DNA from: an uncultured Selenomonadales bacterium
GTDB lineage: Bacteria > Bacillota > Negativicutes > Selenomonadales > Selenomonadaceae
Direction: 5' to 3'
Assembly: GCA_946536925.1 (NCBI GenBank)
Contig: CAMNFC010000002.1
Span: 19,190 to 83,189 of the forward strand
DNA length: 64,000 nt
Both the position numbers and the translations under genes were made by a program. This document shows, piece after piece, positions 18,943 through 28,008 of this stretch (the stretch's first letter is position 1; each line of letters opens with the position of its first letter). The notes under the pieces are model-generated. The model saw nothing but the letters and a program-made list of their open reading frames with translations. It was not told the origin of the DNA and ran no database searches.

Positions 18943-20247
18943 TTACTTTTGAACAGCCATTGCAGCCGCGATTGCCGCACCGAGACCCGATCCGCCGTTG
19001 TCAAGTATCGTATCAACCTGCGCGGCGTCTTCTCCGAGTAATTCGCTCAAAGCTTTTGTGATATTTTCTTTTGCAAGCGGCATTTTTTCATAAACTGAGC
19101 CGTCAACAGCCACGTGTTGGTGAACAATCTTGCCTTTGCCAGCGCGTTGCCAGATAATCGCGACGAATGACGCCGCAACCAGCCTTGCAGAACGAATTAC
19201 GATAACTTTTGCAAGTTCGCGGACTTTTTTCACGTCTTCAAGGTCAAGTTCGCGTCCAACCTTCGCCATAATGATATCCGAAGCCTTCGTGAGCTTTTCC
19301 GAGTCGTCAAGAATCATCATCGACATATCAACGGAGGTCAGAGCGTATTTTTTGCCTTTTTCGCCCAAAAGTTCGGCAATCGCCATGCCAAAAAGCTCTC
19401 CCATGTAACGACCCGATACCATTTTCTCAAAACGCTGCTCACCGGGCTTTTCGGAGCCTTCATCGTACTCTTTATCGAAACGATTGGGCATCAACTTCAT
19501 AAAATTGCCGCATTCGAGGTTCAAAATCATTCCGCCGAGGCCTACGCCGTTCGGATCGTGGATTGAAGGCTCAAGATAGCAAGTATTGTGCCCCGTAGCG
19601 TAAATTGAGCCGATAAAAATGTCCGGAGTCTTGTAAGCCGCGCTCAAAAGGACTGCAACGGTGTCATTTAGGACTGCAACGGGCACAATGTTATCCGCGC
19701 CGCGACGTTTGAGGGCTTCGACGAGCAAATCGTTTGCAATTTCGCCTTCAACGCCTTGAGTGGCAAATTCTTTCGTCCAAATGATTAAACGCGCGTTATA
19801 AAGGTTACTTTGCGTCGACGGGAAAGAAAAAGTGTGTCCGAGATAAAATTTTGTCTCGTGATCGCCGTCAACAGCCTCGTCAATCAGTTCTGCGATGAAA
19901 TCGAACATCTGTTCGGCGGTTGCGTCCTTGCAAATGTAATCGTATTCGCCGGGAACGATTAAAGGGCGTCCGACGCGCTTAATAATCTCATATTTGCCGC
20001 CGCCGTCCAATTTGATCCGAAAAACGCGAACATTTGTGCCTCCGAAGTCCAAAGCGAGGTATTCGCCCGTTTCTTTGCCGCTCGGAAGGCCAACATACGA
20101 TTTGAGCATGCGCATGGACGAAAGAGACACGTCGCGGAGCCCCAACTGCAAATCTTGACGGAAACTGGCCGCAATTTCGTGGAGACGCTCGCCGCCGATT
20201 GTAAATTCCGCCAAAATCTCTTTGAATTGCTGTTCGTTAAACGCCAT
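18943..20247 (-). CDS. Eukaryotic-type hexokinase
   Basis: LALDFGGTNVRVFRIKL, GHTFSFPSTQSNLYNARLIIWTKEF, VAVLNDTVAVLLSAAY, YATGHNTCYLE, NLECGNF, LDNGGSGLGAA. Confidence 0.88.
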   Translation of the reverse strand: MAFNEQQFKEILAEFTIGGERLHEIAASFRQDLQLGLRDVSLSSMRMLKSYVGLPSGKETGEYLALDFGGTNVRVFRIKLDGGGKYEIIKRVGRPLIVPGEYDYICKDATAEQMFDFIAELIDEAVDGDHETKFYLGHTFSFPSTQSNLYNARLIIWTKEFATQGVEGEIANDLLVEALKRRGADNIVPVAVLNDTVAVLLSAAYKTPDIFIGSIYATGHNTCYLEPSIHDPNGVGLGGMILNLECGNFMKLMPNRFDKEYDEGSEKPGEQRFEKMVSGRYMGELFGMAIAELLGEKGKKYALTSVDMSMMILDDSEKLTKASDIIMAKVGRELDLEDVKKVRELAKVIVIRSARLVAASFVAIIWQRAGKGKIVHQHVAVDGSVYEKMPLAKENITKALSELLGEDAAQVDTILDNGGSGLGAAIAAAMAVQK

Positions 20248-20299
20248 AGAAGATTTCCCCCTTCAACACTCAAAAAAATCCCACAAACGAATTATAACA

Positions 20300-20472
20300 C
20301 GTCAAAAAAAATTTTACAGCGTCAAAACATTTTTACGGCGAAAAAAACATTTTTACAGCCTCAAAACAGTTTTACGGCGAAAAAAACATTTTTACAGCCT
20401 CAAAACATTTTTACGGCCAAAAAATCATTTTTTCAGCCTCAAAACACTTTTACGGCGTCAAAATATTTTTTC
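20300..20472. repeat. Imperfect tandem array, ~19-20 bp unit (consensus about GCSTCAAAACATTTTTACG), ~9 units
   Basis: Direct reading: gCGTCAAAACATTTTTACG / GCGAAAAAAACATTTTTACA / GCCTCAAAACAGTTTTACG / GCGAAAAAAACATTTTTACA / GCCTCAAAACATTTTTACG / GCCAAAAAATCATTTTTTCA / GCCTCAAAACACTTTTACG / GCGTCAAAATATTTTTTCA; 39-bp higher-order alternation. Confidence 0.9.
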
Positions 20473-20554
20473 AATCCGCAAAGTGACGATTGACAGGCAA
20501 GATTAAACGTGATAGCTTTGAAAAAACAATTTTTAACAGTGGAGGCCTAAAAAA

Positions 20555-21718
20555 ATGCGCAAAACTTTGTTTACAAGCGAATCTGTGACGGAAGGACACC
20601 CCGATAAGGTCGCGGACAGGATTTCAGACAGTATTTTGGACGAAATTATAGAAAAAGACCCGATTGCCCGCGTGGCGTGCGAAACTTTGGTCACAACCGG
20701 CCAAGTTCACGTCGTCGGCGAAATTTCCACCCATTGCTACGTTGATATCCCGAAAATCATCAGAAATGCCATTCGAGACATCGGTTACACGAATTCTGCT
20801 TACGGTTTCGACGCGGATACCGTCGGAGTGCTCGTTTCTCTCGATGAACAGTCGCCCGATATCGCTCAAGGCGTAAATAATGCCTTTGACGACAAAAATG
20901 AGATCGGCGCGGGCGATCAAGGCATGATGTTTGGCTACGCAACCAACGAAACGCCCGAATTTATGCCTTTGCCCATATCTTTGGCGCATAAACTCGCTCG
21001 TCGGCTTGCTGAAGTCCGAAAAGTCACCCGCGAGGTCGATTATCTGCGTCCCGACGGAAAAACTCAAGTTACAATCGCTTATGAAGGCAGAAAACCCGTT
21101 TCAGTCGACACAATCGTCATTTCAACGCAACATAACCCCGAAATTTCGCTTGAACAGATAAAATCGGATATGATCGAGCACGTCATTAAAAAAATCGTTC
21201 CGAATGAACTTTTGACGGCTGAAACAAAAATTTTCGTCAATCCGACGGGAAAATTCGTTATTGGAGGCCCGCAAGGCGACAGCGGCTTGACAGGCAGAAA
21301 AATCATCGTCGACACGTACGGAGGCTGGGCTCGGCACGGCGGCGGTGCTTTCAGCGGCAAAGATCCCACAAAAGTCGACAGAAGTGCGAGTTATGCCGCT
21401 CGATACGTCGCAAAAAACATTGTGGCCGCAAATTTGGCCGATGAATGCGAAATTCAGCTCGCTTACGCTATCGGAGTCGCCGAACCCGTCAGTATTCGCG
21501 TTGACAGCTTCGGAACCGCAAAAATCGACGAAAAACTCATCGAAAAGCTCGTAAAAGAGAATTTTGACCTTCGTCCCGCAGGAATTATCAAAATGCTCGA
21601 CTTGAGACGCCCGATTTACAAAAAAACTTCCGCTTACGGGCATTTCGGCCGCACTGACGTCGATTTTCCATGGGAACGCACCGATAAAGCCGACGTTTTG
21701 AAAAAATTTAGGAGTTGA
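20555..21718 (+). CDS. metK: S-adenosylmethionine synthetase
   Basis: [48 protein letters not shown]. Confidence 0.96.
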   Translation: MRKTLFTSESVTEGHPDKVADRISDSILDEIIEKDPIARVACETLVTTGQVHVVGEISTHCYVDIPKIIRNAIRDIGYTNSAYGFDADTVGVLVSLDEQSPDIAQGVNNAFDDKNEIGAGDQGMMFGYATNETPEFMPLPISLAHKLARRLAEVRKVTREVDYLRPDGKTQVTIAYEGRKPVSVDTIVISTQHNPEISLEQIKSDMIEHVIKKIVPNELLTAETKIFVNPTGKFVIGGPQGDSGLTGRKIIVDTYGGWARHGGGAFSGKDPTKVDRSASYAARYVAKNIVAANLADECEIQLAYAIGVAEPVSIRVDSFGTAKIDEKLIEKLVKENFDLRPAGIIKMLDLRRPIYKKTSAYGHFGRTDVDFPWERTDKADVLKKFRS

Positions 21719-21722
21719 GACA

Positions 21723-22358
21723 ATGTTTGATGATATCGGCGGATTTTTGACTGGAATTGTCGCGGGATTGCCTGGAATCGTCATCGCAATGGTAATTCAC
21801 GAATATTCTCACGCACGCATGGCAGATTTCCTCGGAGACTTCACGCCGCGAATGCAAGGACGTTTAACGCTCAATCCGGCCGCTCACGTCGATCCAATCG
21901 GGCTTTTAATGCTTTTTCTCGTGCATTTCGGCTGGGCAAAGCCCGTTCAGATAAATCCGACGAATTTTTCCAATCCGAGACGCGACGATATCTTAGTTTC
22001 GCTCGCAGGCCCCGCTTCAAACTTAATTACAGCGTTTTTCGCGCTGATTTTGCTGGTTTTGCTGGCGAAATTCGATTTTCCGCTGTCTGAAGGGCTTTTG
22101 GTCGTCTTTAACCTGATAATCGTCTACAATATCAACTTCGCGATATTCAATATGCTGCCAATCCCGCCTTTGGACGGCTCACACATACTTAGAAACCTTT
22201 TGCCGTACGAAATGGCGCGCGTTTATGAGCAACTCGAACGTTACAGCTTCATTTTCCTGATTATTATCCTCATGACGCCGATTTTAAGCTATATTTTCGT
22301 GCCGCTGCAAAAATTAATCTTCGGAATCTTCCAAAGCGTGGTAAATATCCTGCTTTGA
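21723..22358 (+). CDS. Site-2 protease family (M50) membrane metalloprotease
   Basis: HEYSHARMADFLGD zinc motif, NPAAHVDPIG, LPIPPLDGSHIL. Confidence 0.88.
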   Translation: MFDDIGGFLTGIVAGLPGIVIAMVIHEYSHARMADFLGDFTPRMQGRLTLNPAAHVDPIGLLMLFLVHFGWAKPVQINPTNFSNPRRDDILVSLAGPASNLITAFFALILLVLLAKFDFPLSEGLLVVFNLIIVYNINFAIFNMLPIPPLDGSHILRNLLPYEMARVYEQLERYSFIFLIIILMTPILSYIFVPLQKLIFGIFQSVVNILL

Positions 22359-22367
22359 GCAAAAAAA

Positions 22368-22400
22368 ATCCTCTGCACGCCGCGGAGGATTATTTTTTTT
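22368..22400. terminator. Rho-independent terminator
   Basis: ATCCTC...GAGGAT stem with flanking A- and T-runs between convergent genes. Confidence 0.75.
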
Positions 22401-23290
22401 TACAAAAGGCGATTTCCCGTGTCAAAATCGTACAAACTTTCCGCCTCGTCGATAATTTCTTCCAATTCGGCGCGTGCGGAATATTTTTTCATGTTCAACC
22501 AGAAATTTTCGCGGTGAACGACGACCGAACGAATGAAAGCCGCCGCATAATCGGGAAAAATCCCTTCCGAGTCGAAAATTTGCCAAAAATCCTTCACGCT
22601 GTCCTCAATCGCCACGTCATATTCGATTCTGTGGAGGATTCTCGAAAAATCTGCACGGATTTCGTGCGAAAACATCGATTTTAGCAGCGCAAGCTCCGGC
22701 ATCGACCGTTCAGCCCGCACCAACCAAAATTCTGTCTGTAAATCATCGTCGAAGTTGTCAAAACCGCAATTTATCAGTCGTTCGAGCATTTCGGGCGGCG
22801 ATTTTTTTTTCAGCGGCAAAAATTTCACGTTTTTGTAGAACGATGCGTATAAAAGTCGCTCAAATTCGATTCGCGTGTACAATCTCGACACAATTCCGCC
22901 GAAAACGCCGCGCATGAGCTTTTCCAGGATTTTCCAGTGCCGAATGTTGCGAAAACTCGTAATCCAACAGCCGGTTTGCTTAATAAACGTCGAAAAGCCC
23001 GCCGCGATATCCTGAGGATTGGTTACGACCTCCAAAGTCAAATCGCCGATGATTGCGTCGAAAAATTCTTGGTCGAAAGGCAATTTTTCCTCGCGATAGT
23101 CCAAAATGAAAATTTTCGCGTCAAAAACGTTTTCAAAGTCGATTTCTTTGTCTGAAACGAAAAAAATGTTTGCGGAAGGGAATTTTTGGCGCAGAGGCTC
23201 AAGATAAGCAAAACTTTCGACGACCAAAACGTTTTTCCAGAAATCTTCGCCGGAAACGAAGTCAATCAAGCTCGGTTTAATGTCATCCAT
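22400..23290 (-). CDS. SAM-methyltransferase-like protein (degenerate), function unknown
   Basis: VLVVESFAYLEPLRQKFPSANIFFVS..., FDAIIGDLTLEVV, TGCWITSFRNIRHWKILEKLMRG resembles polysaccharide-associated methyltransferase-like proteins. Confidence 0.5.
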   Translation of the reverse strand: MDDIKPSLIDFVSGEDFWKNVLVVESFAYLEPLRQKFPSANIFFVSDKEIDFENVFDAKIFILDYREEKLPFDQEFFDAIIGDLTLEVVTNPQDIAAGFSTFIKQTGCWITSFRNIRHWKILEKLMRGVFGGIVSRLYTRIEFERLLYASFYKNVKFLPLKKKSPPEMLERLINCGFDNFDDDLQTEFWLVRAERSMPELALLKSMFSHEIRADFSRILHRIEYDVAIEDSVKDFWQIFDSEGIFPDYAAAFIRSVVVHRENFWLNMKKYSARAELEEIIDEAESLYDFDTGNRLL

Positions 23291-23339
23291 GATAAAACCT
23301 CCGATTTTTTGGAAATTATATCACATGCGCCGAAAATTT

Positions 23340-23438
23340 TTGAGTTTGGACAAAAAAAATGGTTTGAAACGATTTTTCGGCTTGAAACTGATTTTTTCGG
23401 CTCAAAACGAATTTTTTTGCTCAAAATACGTTTTCCGC
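23340..23438. repeat. Second imperfect ~18-20 bp A/T-tract repeat array, related to the 20300 array
   Basis: GGTTTGAAACGATTTTTC / GGCTTGAAACTGATTTTTTC / GGCTCAAAACGAATTTTTTT / GCTCAAAATACGTTTTCC. Confidence 0.7.
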
Positions 23439-23446
23439 GTGCATGG

Positions 23447-23473
23447 AAAAAAAAATCGCCCGCGCAGGCGATT
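23447..23473 (-). terminator. Rho-independent terminator of the 23500-24183 gene
   Basis: Minus strand ATCGCC-TGCGCG-GGCGAT followed by T9. Confidence 0.8.
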
Positions 23474-23499
23474 TGAGCTTCAAAAACTGATTTTTACAA

Positions 23500-24183
23500 T
23501 CAAACTTCGGGATTTAGTTCGTTTCCGTACTCTTTCAGGAAAATTTTTTGATATCGGCGATATTTTGGATCGAGGGGCTTTTCTTTGGGGCAATGAATGC
23601 ACCAAAAATCGTTTGATTGGTTCGGAATGACGATTTTATAGCCTGCGCGGCTCATTTCTTTGCAAATTGACGTGTCGTAGAGGTGCCAGCCGTCAAATAA
23701 GTCTTCTCGCCAGGTTAAATCGTATTGAGTGGCCAAAAAAAGCCCGTCAACCGCCTCAACGACCTGATAATCGCCTTCAGGCTCGTTGCATTCGGAATCA
23801 ACGACGCTTTCGGGCTCGCAAGCGTGCAAAACGCGGCCGTAAGTGCGCAAACCGTCCCACCAAACGCCTGTAGCGGGCAAATTCACGCAACCGATCACTC
23901 CGACGACGCCGATTGACTTATCGGAGAAAATTTTGAGCAAATCGGCGATCAAATTCTTATTTACGACGAAAGTATCCTGGTGAAGGTAGATTTTGTACTT
24001 TGCATTGGAATTTTTCATGGCAAAATTGTATCCGGCGGTCATTGAAGCGGCATTTCGCACGTCAATGAACTCTGCGGACATATTTTCGGGGATTTTAAGG
24101 TGTTTGAGATACAATTTGCACTCATCGTACCACCAATCGCTGTTTACGCAGGTTATAAAGGCGATTTTTCGTTCATCAAGCAA
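23500..24183 (-). CDS. Glycosyltransferase, StrF-domain type
   Basis: KIAFITCVNSDWWYDECKLYLKHL..., ASMTAGYNFAMKNSNAKYKIYLHQD, DGLFLATQ, W-HLYDTSICKEM. TTG start after GGAGG. Confidence 0.75.
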   Translation of the reverse strand: MLDERKIAFITCVNSDWWYDECKLYLKHLKIPENMSAEFIDVRNAASMTAGYNFAMKNSNAKYKIYLHQDTFVVNKNLIADLLKIFSDKSIGVVGVIGCVNLPATGVWWDGLRTYGRVLHACEPESVVDSECNEPEGDYQVVEAVDGLFLATQYDLTWREDLFDGWHLYDTSICKEMSRAGYKIVIPNQSNDFWCIHCPKEKPLDPKYRRYQKIFLKEYGNELNPEV

Positions 24184-25334
24184 AATTTTTCCTCCGTTCC
24201 ATTCAAAACGCGGCGAACTTCTTTAATCGTCGTCAAACCTGCGCGAATTTTTTCCGTTGCGTCGTCCGCCAAAGTTTTCAAGCCCGACTCAAGCGCAAAA
24301 TTTTTCATCTCGTCGAGATTGCGATTATTCCTGATGAGCTGGCGAAAATTTTTGTCGACGCGCAAAATTTCGTGCAAGGCAATTCGTCCGCGATAACCCG
24401 TGCCTCTGCAATTTTCACAGCCTTTTCCGCCGCAATGAGTACAAATTTTTCTGATCAATCGTTGAGCAACGACGCAATTAAGAGTTGCGGCCAAAAGATA
24501 CGGTTCCACGCCCATTTCCAACATTCGGAAGACCGCGCTGCAAGAATCGTTTGCGTGGAGCGTCGTGAAAAGCAAATGACCCGTGAGGGCGGCGCGCACC
24601 GCAATTTTTGCAGTCTCGGCGTCGCGAACCTCCCCGACCATCAAAACGTTGCAATCCATGCGCAACATCGAGCGCAAACCCGCCGCAAAAGTCAAACCCG
24701 TCTTCTCGTTGACTTGCACCTGGCTGATTCCTTCCACGCGCTGTTCAATCGGATCTTCGAGCGTCATTATCGAGCGCGTCGGCTGATTCAATTCTCTGAG
24801 CGCGGCGTAAAGTGTCGTCGACTTGCCCGAATTCATCGGCCCCGTCAAAATTATCATTCCAGACGCAGAATTTATCATCTGCCGAAAAATTTTTTCGTTC
24901 GCCGCAGAAAATCCCAGCTCTTTCAAGTTGTGAAGTTCCGACGACAAATTCAACAGTCTGATCGTCAAACTTTCCGCGCCGTCGGAGGGCATGGACGCCA
25001 CGCGCATTTCCACGTTGTCCAGGCGGATTGCTCCGTCCAGCGGCAAGAAAGCGGCCGTCGTGTCCATTCGCGCCAAAATTTTTATCCGCGACGTCAAAGC
25101 TTCGGCCAAATTGAGCGGCAACGATTGATGAAGTTCTTGCAGTTGCCCGTCGATTCGATAGCGCACGCGCAAAGATTTTTCAAACGGCTCGATGTGCAAA
25201 TCCGACGCCCGCATTTTTATCGCGACGTCAAAAAGAAAATTCACCAGCTCGACAATCGCCCGCGACGAGGAGCCCGCAAAGTTGTGCCGCTCCATGTGAA
25301 TCAATTTTCTTATCTGCTCGTCGAAATCGTTCAT
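24153..25334 (-). CDS. PilB/GspE-type secretion/pilus assembly ATPase
   Basis: ASDLHIEP, GPMNSGKSTTLY (Walker A), LEDPIEQRVEGISQVQVN, GEVRDAETA, TTLHAND, CTHC/CENC zinc motif. Confidence 0.88.
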   Translation of the reverse strand: MNDFDEQIRKLIHMERHNFAGSSSRAIVELVNFLFDVAIKMRASDLHIEPFEKSLRVRYRIDGQLQELHQSLPLNLAEALTSRIKILARMDTTAAFLPLDGAIRLDNVEMRVASMPSDGAESLTIRLLNLSSELHNLKELGFSAANEKIFRQMINSASGMIILTGPMNSGKSTTLYAALRELNQPTRSIMTLEDPIEQRVEGISQVQVNEKTGLTFAAGLRSMLRMDCNVLMVGEVRDAETAKIAVRAALTGHLLFTTLHANDSCSAVFRMLEMGVEPYLLAATLNCVVAQRLIRKICTHCGGKGCENCRGTGYRGRIALHEILRVDKNFRQLIRNNRNLDEMKNFALESGLKTLADDATEKIRAGLTTIKEVRRVLNGTEEKFCLMNEKSPL

Positions 25335-26194
25335 TTTGTCGAGAGAAATTTTTTCAAAGTCTTTTCCATAATTTTCATGTCGGGGAGCTCGCCCGTGTAC
25401 AGTCGATAAGCCTCGCGCCCTTGGAGCAAAAGCATCGACAGGCCGTCCAGCGTCGGGTAGCCCAGCTCTTTGGCCGTGCGCAAAAGTTTCGTTTCGACGG
25501 GGTTGTAGATGATGTCGTAGACGAGTGCACCTTCCGGCAAAAGTTTCAGTTCAACGGGCGGCATGTCGTCAACTTCCGGGAACATTCCAAGCGGCGTCGT
25601 GTTGATTAAAATGTCCGCGGTCTGAAGCATTTCCTTGAACTCGTCCGAAAGCCAATCGAAGCCTTCAACATTTCCGTAGGACAAAAAATCGTTCGCCAAA
25701 GCTTGAGCCTTTTGCGGGTTGCGCGCGCCGATTGCGACGAATTCGGCACGACGTTTGCATAAGCCCCAAAGAACCGCACGAGCCGCACCGCCTGCACCCA
25801 ACATCACCGCGTGACAATCTTCCGGCAAAAAATTCGCTTCGGCCAGAGCAGCCAAAAATCCCGAAACGTCCGTGTTGTAGCCCGTCAACATTCCGCCGTC
25901 GTTTACGACCGTGTTGACCGCGCCGATTACAAGGGCGTCCGCGTCGATGGCGTCCAGATATTTTGCAATAGTCGTTTTGTGCGGAATCGTCACGTTCACG
26001 CCGCGAAAGTCCAAACCTTTAATCGCCTCGACCGCCATGAAAAGTTTTCCCGCGTGAACCTGCAGAGGAATGTAATTGTAGTTGACGAAACCCGCCGCCG
26101 TGAAAGCTGCTTTGTACATTTGCGGCGACAGCGAGTGACCGACGGGGTAGCCCATGATTCCGAAATTTTTTATCTCCAAAGAATTCATTTCCAA
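25331..26194 (-). CDS. aroE: Shikimate dehydrogenase
   Basis: GIMGYPVGHSLSPQMYKAAF, GVNVTIPHK, GAGGAARAV, NTTPLGM. Confidence 0.94.
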   Translation of the reverse strand: MEMNSLEIKNFGIMGYPVGHSLSPQMYKAAFTAAGFVNYNYIPLQVHAGKLFMAVEAIKGLDFRGVNVTIPHKTTIAKYLDAIDADALVIGAVNTVVNDGGMLTGYNTDVSGFLAALAEANFLPEDCHAVMLGAGGAARAVLWGLCKRRAEFVAIGARNPQKAQALANDFLSYGNVEGFDWLSDEFKEMLQTADILINTTPLGMFPEVDDMPPVELKLLPEGALVYDIIYNPVETKLLRTAKELGYPTLDGLSMLLLQGREAYRLYTGELPDMKIMEKTLKKFLSTK

Positions 26195-26363
26195 ATCTCC
26201 TTTCGTTAAGCGGCGTCATTCTATCACAAGCGGCTTTGAGTGACAATCAAATTAAGCCGACGGAAATTTTTTTGAAATTGTCCCCGCGGGACACCACACG
26301 AAAATTTTTTCGCGCTATAATTCTCCCAAAAGTTTCAAAAATATTTTTCTGGAGGTAATCATC

Positions 26364-26570
26364 TTGAAAAAGTTCGCAGCAATTTCAATCGGAGTTCTCA
26401 CGGCGTTCCTCGCAGCGTTCGTCGCGCCTGTTGTCACCGACGCAAATGTTGCACACGCCGCCTTCTACAAATGCAACAAATGCGGGCGCGGCACCAGTGC
26501 TTCGAATCCGCACAAAGGCAACCAAAGCTGTCCGAAAGGCGGTTCTCATAATTGGGTTCGTGAAGGCTGA
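26364..26570 (+). CDS. Small exported protein with zinc-ribbon-like CxxC
   Basis: 68 aa; signal peptide (…ANVAHA|AF) then YKCNKCGRG...CPKGGSHNW; GGAGG upstream. Confidence 0.75.
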   Translation: MKKFAAISIGVLTAFLAAFVAPVVTDANVAHAAFYKCNKCGRGTSASNPHKGNQSCPKGGSHNWVREG

Positions 26571-26628
26571 TTAATCAGCGCGCTCGATTCCCTTGCCTTC
26601 GACGCGCCAAAAAATTTTGTTCGAAAAA

Positions 26629-26661
26629 TTTCCTCCGTTCATCGCGGGGGATTATTTTTTT
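26629..26661. terminator. Rho-independent terminator
   Basis: CCTCCG...CGGGGG stem (one G-U) followed by T-run. Confidence 0.65.
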
Positions 26662-27938
26662 TTCAGCAGAGAAAAGATTGGAATCAGCCAGAGATACCAC
26701 GCGGCCAGGATTGAAATTTTCGGGGCGGCAACGGGCATCAAAACTATCACGCCGGCTATCGACCAGGGAATCAGAGGCGAAATCACCACGGCGGAATTTT
26801 CAATTTGGATCGCGAAGACTTCCGCGCGCGGCTCAACTTTTTTGCAGAGACGGTGCGTCAACATTATGGCCAGCGTTTGGTTGCAGGCGATCATGCTCGT
26901 TAGGACGGCCGCGATTAAAATTCCCGCGAACGACGAAAATTTTTTTCCGAGGCGCACGAAAAATTTTTCAGGGCGATTCAAAAATCCCGTCGCTTGAAAA
27001 ATTCCCGCGTAGCAGCTCGACAGGCAGACGATAGCGATGACGTTTGCCATTGAAAAAATTCCGCCGCCGCTCAAAATTTTTGCAAGCACTTCGTCCGACG
27101 GATAAAAGCCGAACAGCGCGATTTTTATCAGCTCGAAAAAGTTTGCGCCTTGAAAAAAAATTGCGACCGCCGCACACGCCAAAATGCTGGCCGTCATCAT
27201 CAGCCGAACTTTTAATTTGAACAGCGACAACACGACGATTAAAATTGCGGGGACGAGCACGAAGAAATTTATCTCGAACGCGCGCGAAAAAATTTCTTTT
27301 GCGTCGACGGCGGAGGCTCCTTCGCCCGCGAAAAAAATTCCCGCCGCCAAATAAAGTGCGCTCGACAAAATCAGCGGGACGATTGAAGTTTTCATCATGC
27401 CGACGAGATTTTTAAAAATGTCCGTGCCGGTGAGAGTCGCAACGAGAAGTGCGCTCGTCGACATCGGCGAACACCTGTCACCCATATAACAGCCCGACAA
27501 AATCGCGCCGCCCGTCAGCCAAATCGGGACGCCCAAGCTGTCGGCCATCGAACCGCAAATAATTCCCATGGTCGCGGCCGTGCCAAACGCCGTGCCCGTC
27601 AAAGTCGAGATCAATCCGCAAAGCCAAAACGACATGAGCAAAATTATTGCGGGCGAAAAAAAATCTGCCGTGAAAAAAATTATCGCGGGGATGACGCCGG
27701 CCGCCCGCCAATACGCCGTGACGATTCCGATTAAAATTAAAGTTATCAAAATCGATTTGACGGGGCGCACGCCTTCGAGCCACATGGAAAAAATTTTTCG
27801 CGGCGAGTGTCCGGCTTCGGCGGCGTAAAAAGAAAAAATCATCAGCCCGAAGACCAGCGCGAACAAAATCGACACGCCCGACAAAACGCACGCCAAAAGT
27901 GCGGCAGAAAAAATTCCGAGCAAAAAAATTTCCGTCAT
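26652..27938 (-). CDS. NhaC-family Na+/H+ antiporter
   Basis: 12-TM-like hydrophobic protein; TGTAFGTAATMGIICG, GGAILSGCYMGDRCSPMSTSALL are typical. Confidence 0.85.
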   Translation of the reverse strand: MTEIFLLGIFSAALLACVLSGVSILFALVFGLMIFSFYAAEAGHSPRKIFSMWLEGVRPVKSILITLILIGIVTAYWRAAGVIPAIIFFTADFFSPAIILLMSFWLCGLISTLTGTAFGTAATMGIICGSMADSLGVPIWLTGGAILSGCYMGDRCSPMSTSALLVATLTGTDIFKNLVGMMKTSIVPLILSSALYLAAGIFFAGEGASAVDAKEIFSRAFEINFFVLVPAILIVVLSLFKLKVRLMMTASILACAAVAIFFQGANFFELIKIALFGFYPSDEVLAKILSGGGIFSMANVIAIVCLSSCYAGIFQATGFLNRPEKFFVRLGKKFSSFAGILIAAVLTSMIACNQTLAIMLTHRLCKKVEPRAEVFAIQIENSAVVISPLIPWSIAGVIVLMPVAAPKISILAAWYLWLIPIFSLLKKK

Positions 27939-28008
27939 AAAAATCCTCCCGAAAAAATTTTAGCACTTTCGTCAAGCTTGTGATAAAATCTTCGCGGGAG
28001 GTTTTGAA

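Noticed and set aside
20300-20472. Repeat array as a CRISPR
   Set aside because: Units are directly abutting ~20 bp imperfect copies with no unique spacers and no cas genes nearby.
20155-20506. ORFs with periodic peptide (KKHFYSLKTVLRRKKHFYSLKT...) across the repeat array
   Set aside because: Periodic peptide is a by-product of the 39-bp DNA period; no SD or conserved start; spans the hexokinase start.
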